Assembly: GCA_031275955.1 (NCBI GenBank)
Contig: JAISNZ010000096.1
Coordinates: 1 to 6,288 of the forward strand
Source of the DNA: Desulfovibrio sp.
GTDB taxonomy: Bacteria; Desulfobacterota; Desulfovibrionia; Desulfovibrionales; Desulfovibrionaceae
Length of the DNA stretch: 6,288 nucleotides
Direction of reading: 5' to 3'
In this document: positions 5,840 through 6,288 of the stretch, piece after piece
How positions within the stretch are numbered: position 1 is the first letter of the stretch
Layout: each line of letters starts with the position of its first letter
Program-made: the position numbers and the translations under genes
The notes under the pieces: model-generated
Database searches by the model: none
What the model saw: only the letters and a program-made list of their open reading frames with translations
What the model was told of the DNA's origin: nothing

Positions 5840-6288
5840 ATGCTGCTGTACAACTCCCTGTCCCGCAAAAAGGAAGAATTCATTCCCACTGTCCCCGGCA
5901 GGGTCGGATTGTACACCTGCGGCATCACGGCCTATGACTATTGCCACATCGGGCATGCCCGATCTTCCATTGTCTTTGATGTTCTGGTCCGCTACCTGCG
6001 TTATCTGGACTACGAGGTGACCTTCGTCCGTAACTTCACGGATGTGGACGACAAAATTATCCATCGGGCCAAAGCCGAGAATCTTCCCTGTGAGGCTGTC
6101 GCCGCCAGGTTTATCGCGGCTTTTCACGAAGACATGGATCGACTGGGGGTTCTGCGCGCCGATGTGGAGCCAAAGGCCACGGACTACATTCCGGAGATGC
6201 TCTCCCTGTGCGAAACCTTGATGCGCAAGGGATATGCCTATACGACCCTGTCGGGAGACGTCTATTTCCGGGTCCGCGCCTTCCCGGA
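5840..6288 (+). CDS. cysS: Cysteinyl-tRNA synthetase, N-terminal part, truncated by window edge
   Basis: CysS is the class I synthetase that charges tRNA-Cys with cysteine in the cytoplasm. The first 149 codons are present; the gene continues past the right edge. The N-terminus MLLYNSLSRKKEEF is typical. LYTCGITAYDYCHIGHARS (24-42) contains Cys27, the first ligand of the active-site zinc, and the class I HIGH signature (36-39) for ATP binding. It is followed by RNFTDVDDKIIHRA (64-77), strongly conserved in CysS. The KMSKS loop, remaining zinc ligands and anticodon-binding domain lie outside the window. The mycothiol ligase MshC shares the fold, but these motifs and the likely proteobacterial host favour CysS. 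The ATG at 5840 has a GGAG five bases upstream; the frame is also open to an ATG at 5750. It lies 142 nt after rpiB, so it may be read from the upstream operon or have its own signals; I saw no convincing promoter in the gap. Confidence 0.95.
   Translation, partial: MLLYNSLSRKKEEFIPTVPGRVGLYTCGITAYDYCHIGHARSSIVFDVLVRYLRYLDYEVTFVRNFTDVDDKIIHRAKAENLPCEAVAARFIAAFHEDMDRLGVLRADVEPKATDYIPEMLSLCETLMRKGYAYTTLSGDVYFRVRAFP

Noticed and set aside
1..6288. Mobile element, prophage, CRISPR, defence or toxin-antitoxin system
   Set aside because: Apart from a 202-bp and a 142-bp intergenic gap, the window is filled by recognisable housekeeping and envelope genes. I saw no direct-repeat arrays, transposase or integrase motifs, or terminal inverted repeats.

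Overview
The window is a compact, protein-coding stretch of a GC-rich Gram-negative chromosome. Gene content and protein character (an RpoH-type sigma factor with a long acidic N-terminus, MetH, two lipoproteins, RpiB, CysS) suggest a deltaproteobacterium of the Desulfovibrio group. The taxonomic call is an inference from protein character and from my recollection of a similar gene order there; no search was run.

Layout. Positions 1-1226 (minus strand) hold the N-terminal 408 codons of a cobalamin-dependent methionine synthase (MetH): the homocysteine-methyltransferase domain and the start of the methyltetrahydrofolate-binding domain. The gene runs off the left edge. A 202-bp divergent intergenic region (1227-1428) follows, with a good sigma-70-type promoter candidate pointing right. 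Four complete genes and one truncated gene then run rightward: an RpoH/sigma-32-type heat-shock sigma factor (1429-2589), a TPR-repeat lipoprotein (2589-4379, start overlapping the rpoH stop), a LolB/LolA-like lipoprotein (4425-5237), ribose-5-phosphate isomerase B (5260-5697), and, after a 142-bp gap with small hairpins, the N-terminal third or so of cysteinyl-tRNA synthetase (5840 to the right edge).

How the genes fit together. Tight spacing (1-nt overlap, then 45 and 22 nt) suggests that rpoH, the TPR lipoprotein, the LolB-like lipoprotein and rpiB form one operon, possibly reading into cysS. The most informative pairing is the TPR lipoprotein followed by the LolB-like lipoprotein. It resembles the pair next to hemA in Pseudomonas, where the TPR protein (LbcA) is an outer-membrane partner of the protease CtpA and LolB inserts lipoproteins into the outer membrane. 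Linking such a pair to a heat-shock sigma factor hints at an envelope and protein quality-control module, but this rests on spacing and similarity only. MetH, RpiB and CysS are housekeeping enzymes.

I found no mobile element, CRISPR array, tRNA, rRNA or clear phage or defence gene. I do not see an obviously new system; the second-look items are mostly about gene linkage, protein extensions and leader regions.
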